Shown here: positions 31,960-40,091 of the stretch, piece after piece
Layout of the letters: every line of letters begins with the position of its first letter
Position numbering within the stretch: position 1 is the stretch's first letter
NCBI RefSeq assembly: GCF_010384365.1
Contig: NZ_CP048397.1
Location: forward strand, 6,200,001 to 6,264,000
Length of the DNA stretch: 64,000 nt
Source of the DNA: Streptomyces sp. S4.7
Lineage (GTDB): Bacteria > Actinomycetota > Actinomycetes > Streptomycetales > Streptomycetaceae
Direction: 5' to 3'
Made by a program: the position numbers and the translations under genes
Notes under the pieces: generated by a model
The model's input: the letters and a program-made list of their open reading frames with translations, nothing else
Told to the model about the DNA's origin: nothing
Databases searched by the model: none

Positions 31960-32169
31960 CAGGGCCTTCCCCCTCCTGTGGAAGGTGTGGAGATTTCCAA
32001 GCCGCATGGCAAGGGAGTCCGTCTCCTCGGCGTGCCGACCGTGTCCAAGGGGATCGCCCGAACGGCGGTGGCCGCTCACATGGAGAAGCGGGTGGATCCC
32101 GTGTTCCACCCTGGCTCCTACGGCCACCGGCCCGGAAGGTCGGCCCTCGACGCGATGGCCCTTGCGTGA
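31960..32169 (+). pseudogene. Group II intron reverse transcriptase/maturase fragment
   Basis: In-frame residues LPPPVEGVEISKPHGKGVRL, then LGVPTVSKGIARTAVAAHME and KRVDPVFHPGSYGHRPGRSA, match the palm-domain start of bacterial group II intron-encoded proteins (family pattern IPK..G..R.LGIPTV.DR, then L.PIF...SYG.RPGRSA). It stops shortly after SALDAM, before the catalytic YADD motif, and nothing upstream continues it, so it is a dead fragment. No intron RNA domain V was recognised. The gap 31715-31959 shows no other gene. Confidence 0.75.
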
Positions 32170-32236
32170 ACCCGCGAAAACGCGATTTACCCGGCCTTGG
32201 GGAAACTGCACAGGCGCCATTGCGCCTGGACACTGA

Positions 32237-33973
32237 TCACGTCCCGGCCGGAGTTCGCCTCTCATGCGTGTACGCCGTGGGACGAGATGATGAGCCGTGC
32301 TCCAATGATGCTTCCACGGACTCGGACCGAACGCCTGAGTTCAGCCTTCTTCGCAGTTCAGTGTGCTCTGCCAGCGACACCGGGTTCGGTGCCGCGTGCG
32401 GCGCGCACTCTGCGCGCCGCACCGGTGTCTTCCCGGTCAGCAGATACGCCTCGACGTGGTCGTTGACGCACTCGTTGGTGCCGCCCGCGATGCCGTGCGT
32501 GCCCGCGCCGCGCTCGGTCACCAGGACGGATCCGGCCAGGCGCCGCTGGAGCTCCAGTGCCCCCGCGTACGGCGTCGCCGCGTCCCGCTCGGCGGCCAGG
32601 ATCAGCGTCGGTGGCAGCTCACCGGCGCTCGTGCGGACGTCCACCGGCCGCCGGCGCTGGGCCGGCCAGAACGCGCACGGCAGATTCATCCACGCGTTGT
32701 CCCACGTCTCGAACGGCGCGACCTCCGCGAGACCGGTGTTGTCGCGGTCCCACACCTTCCAGTCCGTCGGCCACGGCGCGTCGTTGCACTCCACGGCCGT
32801 GTAGACGGCGTTGCTGTTCTCGTTGCCCACGGCCGCCGCCGGCCGCGGCGCGGCCTGGTCGACGAGGGGCTTCGTGTTGCCCTTCAGGAACTCGGACAGG
32901 GCCGTGGCCCGAATCGCCCAGTAGTCGTCGTAGTAGCCCGCCCCGAGCATCGCCGCGTGGAGCTGGCCGGGGCCGACCTTGCCGCCCGCCGGCCGGTGCG
33001 CGACCTCCGCCCGTACCCGCTCGTAGTTGCGCTGGACCTCGGCGGGCGTGGTGCCCAGGTGGTACGTCGCGTCGTGCTTGGCGACCCAGGCGCGGAAGTC
33101 CGCCCAGCGCCGCTCGAAGGCGAAGGACTGGTCCATGTTGTTGCGGTACCAGATCTGCTCCGGGTCCGGATTGACGGCCGAGTCGAAGACCATCCGGCGT
33201 ACGTGGGAGGGGAAGAGCGACGCGTACAGCGCGCCGAAGTACGTTCCGTAGGAGGCGCCCATGAAGGACAGCTTCTTCTCACCGAGTCCGGCCCGCAGGA
33301 CGTCGAGGTCGCGGGCGTTGTTCAGCGACGTGTAGTGGCGCAGGGACGCTCCCGCGTTGCGCGCGCAGCCCTGGGCGTACGCCTTGGCGCGGGAGATCCG
33401 CTCCCTCTTGTACGACTCCGTGGGATACGTCGGCGAGAGCGTGGGGGCCTTCGCGAAGTCCCCGGCGTTCTGGCAGGAGAGCGGCGCGGAGCGGCCGACC
33501 CCGCGCGGGGCGTAGCCGACCAGGTCGTACGCCGCCGCGATCCGCTTCCACTCGGGCATCTTGGCCGCCAACGGGAAGGCCATGCCGGAGGAGCCGGGGC
33601 CGCCGGGGTTGTAGACCAGCGCGCCCTGGCGCCGGACGGTCTCCACGGCCTTGCCGTCGCCGCCCGCGGCGCCCGTCCTGCCCGACGCCTTCACCCGGCT
33701 GACGGTGAGTTTGATCCGCTCACCGTCCGGCCGGGCGTAGTCGAGCGGCACCTCGACCGTGCCGCAGGTGAGGGGGGCGGGCAGCATCTCGGCCTTGGGG
33801 CAGGCCCGGAAGGTGATCCCCGCGGCGGCGGCGCGCTTGGCGGCGACGACGGTGCCGCGCGCCTCGGACGAGGTGCCGGCGAAGTCCGCGCCGCCCGCCG
33901 GTGCGGCGGAGAGGGTGGACAGGACCAAGGATCCGAGGGTGGCCAGGGCCCCGTACTTCGCAACTGCTCTCAT
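32237..33973 (-). CDS. Secreted alpha/beta hydrolase (tripeptidyl-peptidase type), altered C-terminus
   Basis: 578 residues. The signal peptide is about 1-29; the alpha/beta hydrolase fold of the TAP/SlpD-E group follows. Oxyanion motif YNPGGPGSSG (121-130), nucleophile S241 in MGASYGTYFG, catalytic Asp in AAERDAATPYAGA (about 477) and His in GAGTHGIAGG. The family's C-terminal TAP-like domain is present. The last 43 residues, after PNPVSLA (about 535), run through foreign sequence. A 19-bp repeat at this point matches 28034-28052, where a natural end in the same frame survives. The enzyme should still fold, with an aberrant tail. It would cleave N-terminal peptides outside the cell. ATG 33973 is the first Met before the signal. 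Confidence 0.85.
   Translation of the reverse strand: MRAVAKYGALATLGSLVLSTLSAAPAGGADFAGTSSEARGTVVAAKRAAAAGITFRACPKAEMLPAPLTCGTVEVPLDYARPDGERIKLTVSRVKASGRTGAAGGDGKAVETVRRQGALVYNPGGPGSSGMAFPLAAKMPEWKRIAAAYDLVGYAPRGVGRSAPLSCQNAGDFAKAPTLSPTYPTESYKRERISRAKAYAQGCARNAGASLRHYTSLNNARDLDVLRAGLGEKKLSFMGASYGTYFGALYASLFPSHVRRMVFDSAVNPDPEQIWYRNNMDQSFAFERRWADFRAWVAKHDATYHLGTTPAEVQRNYERVRAEVAHRPAGGKVGPGQLHAAMLGAGYYDDYWAIRATALSEFLKGNTKPLVDQAAPRPAAAVGNENSNAVYTAVECNDAPWPTDWKVWDRDNTGLAEVAPFETWDNAWMNLPCAFWPAQRRRPVDVRTSAGELPPTLILAAERDAATPYAGALELQRRLAGSVLVTERGAGTHGIAGGTNECVNDHVEAYLLTGKTPVRRAECAPHAAPNPVSLAEHTELRRRLNSGVRSESVEASLEHGSSSRPTAYTHERRTPAGT
32371..32389. repeat. 19-bp direct repeat, right island boundary
   Basis: CCAGCGACACCGGGTTCGG, second copy, located inside the hydrolase coding sequence at the codons for PNPVSL. 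Everything between it and the copy at 28034 appears to be inserted DNA. Confidence 0.65.
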
Positions 33974-34013
33974 CGCTTTCCCTTCAGGCGTGCCGCGTTG
34001 GGGGGAAGGCGAT

Positions 34014-34035
34014 CATCTCCGGAGCCCCGGAGATG
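34014..34035. promoter_or_regulatory. Inverted repeat upstream of the hydrolase gene
   Basis: CATCTCCGG (34014-34022), AGCC, CCGGAGATG (34027-34035), a perfect 9-bp repeat 41 bp before the hydrolase start. It could be an operator or a leader hairpin. Confidence 0.4.
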
Positions 34036-34162
34036 TAAAGGATCTGTGAGCGGTGTCGGGGCCCATGACCCCGATGCGTCATACAGTCACTCAATGGGCC
34101 CGTACGGGGTGCGTGATCGGGTGCGCTGTGCTCCGTGCGCGGGGTGCGAGCGCGAGTGCCGA

Positions 34163-34188
34163 CCGCCCCGTACGGCCGTACGGGGCGG
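34163..34188 (-). terminator. 26-bp perfect palindrome after the MNIO operon
   Basis: Arm CCGCCCCGTACGG followed directly by its complement, 8 bp beyond the stop of the Gly/Cys-rich protein gene. It should terminate that operon. Confidence 0.65.
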
Positions 34189-34195
34189 GCGCCGG

Positions 34196-35155
34196 TCAGC
34201 CTCCGCCGCCACCACCTCCGCAGCCTCCGCCTCCGCCACAGCCGCCACCACCGCCTCCTCCTCCTCCGTCACCGGAGCCGCCGCCCCCACCGCACCCTCC
34301 GCCCGAACCGCCGCAGCCCGAACCGCCGGAGCCGCCGCAGCCGGACCCGCCCGAACCGCCGTCCCCGAAGTCCGCACTGGCGCACCACACCACCGCGGTG
34401 GCGGCCAGATGCGGCGCGGGCTGGAAGTCACGGCCGGGCCGCATGCCCCGCGCGGCGGTCAGCTGCTCCCGCAGCAGCGGGTCGTCCAGCGCCATGTGAC
34501 CGTCCACGGCGATCTGGTGGTCGGGCGTCGTGATGTGCCGGTACGCCGTACGGAACTTCAGCCGAGCCCGCACACCGGCCGCGGTGAGCCGCCGCCTGGC
34601 CAGCGCGGCACAGGCGAAGCCCGAGATGATCCCGATCATTGCCAGCGGCAGCGTCGGGATGACCGCGGGCGAGGCGGTGCTGATGAGCCGGACGATGGTC
34701 AGCGGCACGGCGAGCAGGCACACGATCGCCTGTGCCAGCCCCCAGACCGCCCACACGCGGGTCTTCCTGGCCGGCACCAGCAGGCCGCGCGCCGCCAGGG
34801 AGTCCCCGATGTCCTGGACGGCACGGCCGCGCATCACTGCGAGACGCAGCGCGTGCAGGGCGCCGTGCGGCGCCCGGTTGTGCTCATCGATGACGGCACG
34901 TTCCACCGGGTTGCGGGCGACGTCGCTGTACAGGGCGACGATGCCGGGGCCGCCGATGCCCAGCCTGCCGTCCGCGTGCATCGCGACGACGGCGGTCTCG
35001 GCGACCCTGCCCGGTCCGCCGCCGAGGAAGGCCACGTCCATGAGGTCGTGGACCTCGGTCGTACCGCCGCTCGACCGCGCGGTGATCACTCCGACGATGA
35101 GCGTGACGAAGGACAGGGGTATGGCGATCTGGAGTGTGGTGATCAGTGTGTCCAC
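34196..35155 (-). CDS. TIGR04222-type membrane protein with Gly/Cys-rich tail
   Basis: 319 residues. An N-terminal transmembrane helix (8-26) leads into the conserved soluble part (AFLGGGPGRVAETAVVAMHADGRL, 43-64), with hydrophobic segments at about 133-157 and 165-185 and a further soluble region to 260. The last about 55 residues are almost only Gly and Ser, with Cys at 273, 281, 288, 306 and 312 (plus C258 just before). The TIGR04222 description, as I recall it, is exactly a conserved domain next to a low-complexity Gly/Cys tail. GTG 35155 lies 6 bp after the stop of the MNIO enzyme gene, so the two are coupled. The regular Cys spacing makes the tail a plausible substrate of that enzyme; this is inference. 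Confidence 0.8.
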   Translation of the reverse strand: MDTLITTLQIAIPLSFVTLIVGVITARSSGGTTEVHDLMDVAFLGGGPGRVAETAVVAMHADGRLGIGGPGIVALYSDVARNPVERAVIDEHNRAPHGALHALRLAVMRGRAVQDIGDSLAARGLLVPARKTRVWAVWGLAQAIVCLLAVPLTIVRLISTASPAVIPTLPLAMIGIISGFACAALARRRLTAAGVRARLKFRTAYRHITTPDHQIAVDGHMALDDPLLREQLTAARGMRPGRDFQPAPHLAATAVVWCASADFGDGGSGGSGCGGSGGSGCGGSGGGCGGGGGSGDGGGGGGGGGCGGGGGCGGGGGGG

Positions 35156-35161
35156 GGCCGG

Positions 35162-36571
35162 TCACCGCCCCACGAGTACGGAGCGGGCGGCACGTACCAT
35201 ACGGGTCGCGCGGCGCGGCGGTCGCGCGCCGGAGCGGTCCCGCCACCACCGGGTCAGCTCGCGGCGGGCCGTCGCGTCCTCGGGCCGGTCGGCGATGAGC
35301 AGGTGCTCGGCGAAGTCGAGCGCGTCGCGCCGGTAACCGGCGCGCATGGGGCGGGACTTGGCATAGTTGAGGAACGCGGCGTGGTATTCGGCGCCGAGGA
35401 TGCGGGGGATGTCGGGCGCCACCTTGGCGACGACCTCCGCCCGCTTGCCCGCGAGGGCCCGGCTCTGCACCGCGAGCCGCCGTGAGTCGAAGCCCTCCGG
35501 GGCGGGGGTCCCGGCGACCAGGGCGGACAGCAGTGCGGTCTGTGCGAGGGCGAGCCGCTCGCGGGCGGGGTCGGTCGGCGCGTCGGCCGGAGAGGCTTCG
35601 GGCGCCCTCGGCACGTTGGATGCCTCGGATGTCTCGGTTGCCTCAACGGCCCTGCCGGACAGCGTGGTTGACGTCCGCTCGGGCCCGGGGCCGGCCAGCG
35701 TCGCACGGATCGTGTCGAGTTCGGCGGCGAGTTCGGCGGTCGGCGGGAAGTTGTCGTCCCGCTCCAGCAGGACGCCGGGCGGTGAGACCCGCGAGCGCAG
35801 CTCCGCGAGTACGTCGAGCACCGGCGTGCTCACCGGGTGGGCGTGCGTGTCGTGCCAGACGCCGTCGCGTTCGACGCCGCCCGCGACATGGACGTACGCG
35901 ATGGCCTCGACCGGCAGTTGGTCCAGTGCGGTCGCCGGGTCCTCCCCCCGGTTGACGTGGTTGGTGTGCAGGTTCGCGACGTCGATCAGCAGCCGTACGC
36001 CCGTACGCTCGACCAGCTCGGCCAGGAACTGACCCTCCGTCATCTCCTCGCCCGGCCAGTTGATCAGCGCGGCGATGTTCTCCACGGCGAGCGGCACGGG
36101 CAGGGAGTCCTGCGCGATGCGCACGTTCTCGCACAGCACCCGCAGGGCGTCCTTGGTGCGGGGGACGGGCAGCAGATGGCCGGCTTCGAGTGTGGGGGAC
36201 GCGGTGAGCGGGCCACCGGCCCGGACGAAGGCGATGTGCTCGGTGACCAGCGGGGAGCCGAGGGCCTCGGCCCGCTCGGCGAGATCGGCGAGACGCTTGG
36301 CGTCGGGCCGCGCGGCGCCTCCCAGGCCGAGGGAGACGCCGTGCGGGATCACGGTGACGCCGCGTGCGCGGAGCCGGACGAGCGAGTCGGGGAGATGGCC
36401 CGCGCAGACGTTCTCGGCGACGGCCTCGACCCAGTCGATGCCGGGCAGCGCCTCCACCGCCTCCGCGATCTCGGGCCGCCAGCCGATACCGATACCCAGG
36501 GCCCTCAGGCCTCCCGGATACCTCGCGTTCCCGACTTCTCCCACGTTCACCACGTGTGTCGTGCGGCTCAT
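35162..36571 (-). CDS. DUF692/MNIO metal-dependent oxidase with fused C-terminal domain
   Basis: 469 residues. The TIM-barrel MNIO domain (about 22-295) belongs to the MbnB/TglH family, multinuclear iron enzymes that modify Cys residues of ribosomal peptides. Likely ligands in conserved motifs: E53 (VAENV), H77 (VIPHGVSLG), H112 (VTEHIAF), E164 (AVENIA), D197 and H202 (LIDVANLHTN), H228 (YVHVAGG), D241/H243 (DTHAHPV), E270 (LLERDDNFP). An Ala/Pro linker (about 296-330) joins a helical C-terminal domain (about 335-469, RALAGKRAEVVAKVAPDIPRILG) that resembles a partner protein fused to the enzyme. ATG 36571 has GGGGGAG just upstream. It heads a two-gene operon with the Gly/Cys-tailed membrane protein. 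Confidence 0.85.
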   Translation of the reverse strand: MSRTTHVVNVGEVGNARYPGGLRALGIGIGWRPEIAEAVEALPGIDWVEAVAENVCAGHLPDSLVRLRARGVTVIPHGVSLGLGGAARPDAKRLADLAERAEALGSPLVTEHIAFVRAGGPLTASPTLEAGHLLPVPRTKDALRVLCENVRIAQDSLPVPLAVENIAALINWPGEEMTEGQFLAELVERTGVRLLIDVANLHTNHVNRGEDPATALDQLPVEAIAYVHVAGGVERDGVWHDTHAHPVSTPVLDVLAELRSRVSPPGVLLERDDNFPPTAELAAELDTIRATLAGPGPERTSTTLSGRAVEATETSEASNVPRAPEASPADAPTDPARERLALAQTALLSALVAGTPAPEGFDSRRLAVQSRALAGKRAEVVAKVAPDIPRILGAEYHAAFLNYAKSRPMRAGYRRDALDFAEHLLIADRPEDATARRELTRWWRDRSGARPPRRATRMVRAARSVLVGR

Positions 36572-36707
36572 GTCTCCCCCTTTTTCCGTGCCTCGGCGTG
36601 CGCCGGTTCAGGGGTAATGGCCCCGCCGGGCGCCGGTGAATCCAGAGGAGGGGACGTTCAGAGCATCATTTGAGGTTCCCGTGACGGCCGGTGATCCGGC
36701 CGATGAC

Positions 36708-37523
36708 TCACGGGCTCGCCTCGACGCTCGGCGGCGCCGGACGGTTGGTGTTGACGGCCGTCGGAGCGCCCGGCTGGGTGGAGGGCCGGGAGGTGAAGGA
36801 GCTGTCACCGGTCGGTGAGGCGGCGGGCGGTGACGGCGGGAGACTGCCGTTCGGCGGCGGCGGACCGGTGGGGCTGGCGGTCTTGGTGCCCGCCGCCTCG
36901 CGCGCGATCTCGTCGAAGTCGATGAGCCCGGTGGCCTCCAGCATCGTGATGTGGTCCAGGACCGTCTGGTTGGCGTCGGTCGCGAGCTGCCGTATGAGGG
37001 TGTTGCGTGTCGTATGTCTGACTTCTGCTATCAGTGCGAAGACCTTGCCGTGGGCGTTGCGCAGGAGGTTGGCGAACTTCCTGTCGTACTCGGCGCCGGT
37101 GGCCGCCGACAGCTCCCTGAGCCAGCCCTGCTGCTGCTCGTTGGGCTGGTTCGGCAGCGCGACGCCGAGCTTCGCCGCCACGTCGCGCGCCCGGACGTCG
37201 AGGTCGGTGTGGCCGACGACGAGATGGTCGCCCGCGTCCTTGATGGCCTGGCTGGGGGCACGCTCGATCGCCTGCTGCCCCGCGGGCAGCTCCCACAGCC
37301 CCGCGAGCCGTACCTTCACGAGGAAGTCGCGGTCCGTCGCCGAGAGCGGACCCCACTGGGTGGCCACGCTCGACGCCGCGAGATTCGCCTCCCCCGTGCC
37401 GGAACGGTCGGCGTACGACCAGACAGGAAAGGCGAGCGCCCCGACCGTCGCGACGAGAGCCGCGATGATGAGTGCCGTGCCGTTGATACGTCGCAACAAA
37501 GTGTCTCCCGGGCCGATGTACAA
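36708..37523 (-). CDS. DUF4142 family exported protein
   Basis: 271 residues. One hydrophobic N-terminal helix (about 15-37, signal or anchor) precedes a ferritin-like helical DUF4142 domain (about 60-200): LSATDRDFLVKVRLAGLWELPAGQQAIER, HTDLDVRARDVAAKLGV and LRNAHGKVFALIAEVRHTTRN. The last 55 residues are a Pro/Ser/Thr-rich tail. The family is extracytoplasmic and of unknown function. ATG 37523 is taken as start; TTG 37499, 5 nt after GGGAG, would remove eight residues and fits ribosome spacing better. It follows a 136-bp gap after the MNIO gene, with no shared overlap. Confidence 0.7.
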   Translation of the reverse strand: MYIGPGDTLLRRINGTALIIAALVATVGALAFPVWSYADRSGTGEANLAASSVATQWGPLSATDRDFLVKVRLAGLWELPAGQQAIERAPSQAIKDAGDHLVVGHTDLDVRARDVAAKLGVALPNQPNEQQQGWLRELSAATGAEYDRKFANLLRNAHGKVFALIAEVRHTTRNTLIRQLATDANQTVLDHITMLEATGLIDFDEIAREAAGTKTASPTGPPPPNGSLPPSPPAASPTGDSSFTSRPSTQPGAPTAVNTNRPAPPSVEASP

Positions 37524-37613
37524 CCGCGTACCACTGCGGAATCAACCGCGCGCTGACCGGTCGTGCAACCTACTTAGCGGTATTGGGAGATACGAATCCT
37601 GGCACGGGAATGT

Positions 37614-38435
37614 TCAACGTCGCAGCGCGGGATGGTCAGCGACCACCGTGGACGACCCCGGCGCGATCTCCGTGAACCCGGCGTCACGGACCAACGGCAG
37701 CCCGCTGCGGGTCAGTTGACGCCAGCGCGCGGCGTCCGGAGTGCGTACGGAGAGCGGGAATCCGGCCTCCTGCCACGCCTTGCGGTCCGTCTCCGACAGC
37801 TCCCACCAGGCGAGTTGCGCGCCGTGGCCGGCCTGAGCCATCGCCTTGCCCGCCGACATGGCGATGCCGGGGCTGAGCCAGAGCACGGGAGCGGCGGGGT
37901 CGGCGGTGGCGGGCGGGTCCTCGGGGTCGTCCAGGTCGGTGCCGGAGACCTGGAGCTTCGCCAGCTCCTTCGGCCAGCCGTCCAGCGGGACGGGCGGGAA
38001 GACCCGTACCTCCGCGTACGGGGCGAAGCCGGGACCCTCGGCCGCCACAGGTTCCCGCGCCGCCGCGGCGTCCGGCCCCGGACCGCCCACCGTGATCCCC
38101 GGCAGCAGCGACGCCTTCCGCCACTCCGCGCCGCGCGCCCTGCGCACCACCTTGCGGATCCGGGCGTCCTGCCAGTCCCGCATCGCCCGCGCCCACTCGC
38201 CGTCACCCGTCGACCGCTCGTCGGCCAGGATGACCAGGACGGCGCGGGCGGCGGCCTCCAGCGCGTCGGTACGGGTCGGTGGCGCGGCCTTCTCGATCCG
38301 TACCACCAGCGGCAGCACGAACTGCGGGGCCTCGTCGCGCGCGGTCTGCTCGTGCCGGAACGGGCTGTCGGCCGGGTCCCCGGCGCGGTCGTCCGCCGGG
38401 CCGGCCGCCCCGGCGGCGGTGTCGTCGATGCTCAC
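37614..38435 (-). CDS. PTH2-type peptidyl-tRNA hydrolase domain protein
   Basis: 273 residues. The C-terminal PTH2 fold begins near 180 with LSPGIAMSAGKAMAQAGHGAQLAWWEL (the conserved K/AQ..HA-type catalytic helix) and ends with strands LPLVRDAGFTEIAPGSSTVVADHP. The N-terminal half (about 40-150) is another peptidyl-tRNA-hydrolase-like segment (QFVLPLVVRIEKAAPPTRTDALEAAARAVL), so the protein may be a degenerate tandem of the domain. It would recycle peptidyl-tRNA or act on other aminoacyl esters; activity is not proven by residues I can see. Divergent from AIM24 with 71 bp between starts. Confidence 0.75.
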   Translation of the reverse strand: MSIDDTAAGAAGPADDRAGDPADSPFRHEQTARDEAPQFVLPLVVRIEKAAPPTRTDALEAAARAVLVILADERSTGDGEWARAMRDWQDARIRKVVRRARGAEWRKASLLPGITVGGPGPDAAAAREPVAAEGPGFAPYAEVRVFPPVPLDGWPKELAKLQVSGTDLDDPEDPPATADPAAPVLWLSPGIAMSAGKAMAQAGHGAQLAWWELSETDRKAWQEAGFPLSVRTPDAARWRQLTRSGLPLVRDAGFTEIAPGSSTVVADHPALRR

Positions 38436-38506
38436 GGGGCCAGTGTGCCAGCACCGACCGGCCGGATTGTTGGCGGAATGGGCGCCTCCGGGTGACCATG
38501 CTCGGC

Positions 38507-39181
38507 ATGAAGAGCGATCTCTTTTCCAGCGAGAACATGGCGCAGCAGGCGACGACCCCCGGGATGAGCCTCCAGAACGCCAAATCCGTCAAGTACGCCG
38601 TCAACGGCGAAATGCACGCGCGTCAGGGATCGATGATCGCCTTCCGCGGCAATCTGCAGTTCGAACGCAAGGGCCAGGGCATCGGCGGCATGCTCAAGCG
38701 CGCCGTCACCGGCGAGGGCCTGCCGCTGATGGCGGTGAAGGGCCAGGGCGAGGCCTGGTTCGCGCACGAGGCGGCCAACTGTTTCATCGTCGACATCGAC
38801 CAGGGCGACACGCTCACCGTCAACGGCCGCAACGTCCTGTGTTTCGACTCGACACTCTCCTACGAGATCAAGACGGTGAAGGGCGCCGGCATGACCGGTG
38901 GCGGTCTCTTCAACAGCCTGTTCAGCGGTTACGGGAAGCTCGCCATCATCTGTGAGGGCAACCCCATCGTCATCCCGGTCAGCCCGCAGGCGCCGGTGTA
39001 CGTCGACACCGACGCCGTCGTCGGCTGGAGCGCCCAGCTGAGCACCTCGCTGCACCGCTCGCAGTCCGTCGGCTCGATGATCCGCGGCGGTTCCGGCGAG
39101 GCCGTCCAACTGATGCTCCAGGGCGAGGGATTCGTCATCGTCCGCCCGAGCGAGGTCACGTCGCAGGCCGCCGGAAGCTGA
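38507..39181 (+). CDS. AIM24 family protein
   Basis: 224-residue beta-rich protein of the AIM24/TRAP-like family (KSVKYAVNGEMHARQGSMIAFRGNLQFERKG near 25-56; NCFIVDIDQGDTLTVNGRNVLCFDSTLSYEIKTVKG near 90-125; a VYVDTDAVVGWSA motif near 165). It is cytoplasmic and has no signal peptide. Homologues are widespread in Streptomyces, often several copies side by side; the molecular role is unknown (yeast AIM24 affects mitochondrial membrane organisation). An in-frame ATG at 38498 would add MLG; neither start has a strong SD. Divergent from the PTH2 gene. Confidence 0.8.
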   Translation: MKSDLFSSENMAQQATTPGMSLQNAKSVKYAVNGEMHARQGSMIAFRGNLQFERKGQGIGGMLKRAVTGEGLPLMAVKGQGEAWFAHEAANCFIVDIDQGDTLTVNGRNVLCFDSTLSYEIKTVKGAGMTGGGLFNSLFSGYGKLAIICEGNPIVIPVSPQAPVYVDTDAVVGWSAQLSTSLHRSQSVGSMIRGGSGEAVQLMLQGEGFVIVRPSEVTSQAAGS

Positions 39182-39236
39182 CTCCCGCCATGGAACTGCG
39201 AGGAGTGGGCCGCCGGTACGGTGTCGGCGGCCCTGG

Positions 39237-40091
39237 GTGCTGCGGGGCGTCGACCTCTCGCTGCCGCCGTACAGCCTGATCCGCCTCGAAGGCACCAACG
39301 GCAGCGGCAAGTCGACCCTGCTGCGCCTGCTCGCCGGGATCGACTCGCCCACCGAGGGCTGCGTCACCGGCCGCCCCGGCCGTACGGCGTACGTCCCCGA
39401 ACGCTTCCCGGTCGCCCTGCCGTTCACCGCCGCCGGGTATCTCACGCACATGGGCCGGATCCACGGACTGCGCGGGGCCGCCGCGAAGGCGCGCGCCGCC
39501 GAGTGGCTTGAGCGCTTCGGGGCCGGGGGCCACGCCCGTACGGCGCTCTCCGAGCTGTCCAAGGGCACCAGCCAAAAGGTCGCCGTGGCGCAGGCGCTGC
39601 TCGCCGGGCCCGAGTTGCTGGTACTCGACGAGGCCTGGACGGGGCTCGACTCCGCGGCCCGTACGCAACTCGATCTGGCGGTCACCGAACGCGTCGCGGA
39701 CGGCGGCACGGTGGTCTTCGTGGACCACGATCCACGACGCCTGGCGGGGGCGGCCGACGCTGTGTACACGGTGGCGGGCAACGCGCTCGCACGCGGTACG
39801 GCGCCGGGCTCCCCGGCCGAACAGGGGCCGCGGGTAAGGGTCATGGTCGTCGGACCGCCGGGTGCGGCGCCGCCGGACGGACTGCCCGGCGCACCCACGC
39901 ACGAGCGGGGGCCCGAGGACGGGACCGTCCTGCTGAGTGTCGCCGTCGCGCACTCCGACGCCCTGCTGCGCGCGCTGCTCGCGGCGCGCCCGCCCTGGCA
40001 CATCCGGGAAGTACGTGCGCCGGCCGAGGCCGAGACAGAGGCGATGAGCACCGCACGCACCACGAGCACGACGGGGCATGCCACTTCATGA
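39237..40091 (+). CDS. ABC transporter ATPase, N-terminus out of frame
   Basis: 284 residues in this frame: Walker A EGTNGSGKST (about 17-26), signature LSKGTSQK (replacing LSGGQ), Walker B LLVLDEAWTGLD, switch His VDHD. The missing first strand is encoded in another frame from ATG 39190 (MELRGVGRRYGVGGP). One extra C near 39231-39234 would restore GGPWVLRGVDLSL, so a 1-bp deletion or sequencing error lies there. The downstream partner also appears frameshifted, which favours decay of the transporter. The GTG at 39237 could be a start, but the protein would lack the first ABC strand. The last third (after about 190) is a linker and a poorly conserved C-terminal region. Confidence 0.7.
   Translation: MLRGVDLSLPPYSLIRLEGTNGSGKSTLLRLLAGIDSPTEGCVTGRPGRTAYVPERFPVALPFTAAGYLTHMGRIHGLRGAAAKARAAEWLERFGAGGHARTALSELSKGTSQKVAVAQALLAGPELLVLDEAWTGLDSAARTQLDLAVTERVADGGTVVFVDHDPRRLAGAADAVYTVAGNALARGTAPGSPAEQGPRVRVMVVGPPGAAPPDGLPGAPTHERGPEDGTVLLSVAVAHSDALLRALLAARPPWHIREVRAPAEAETEAMSTARTTSTTGHATS

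Noticed and set aside
32363..35485. A 1040-residue plus-strand ORF over the hydrolase and TIGR04222 genes
   Set aside because: It is antisense to well-supported genes and shows no domain.
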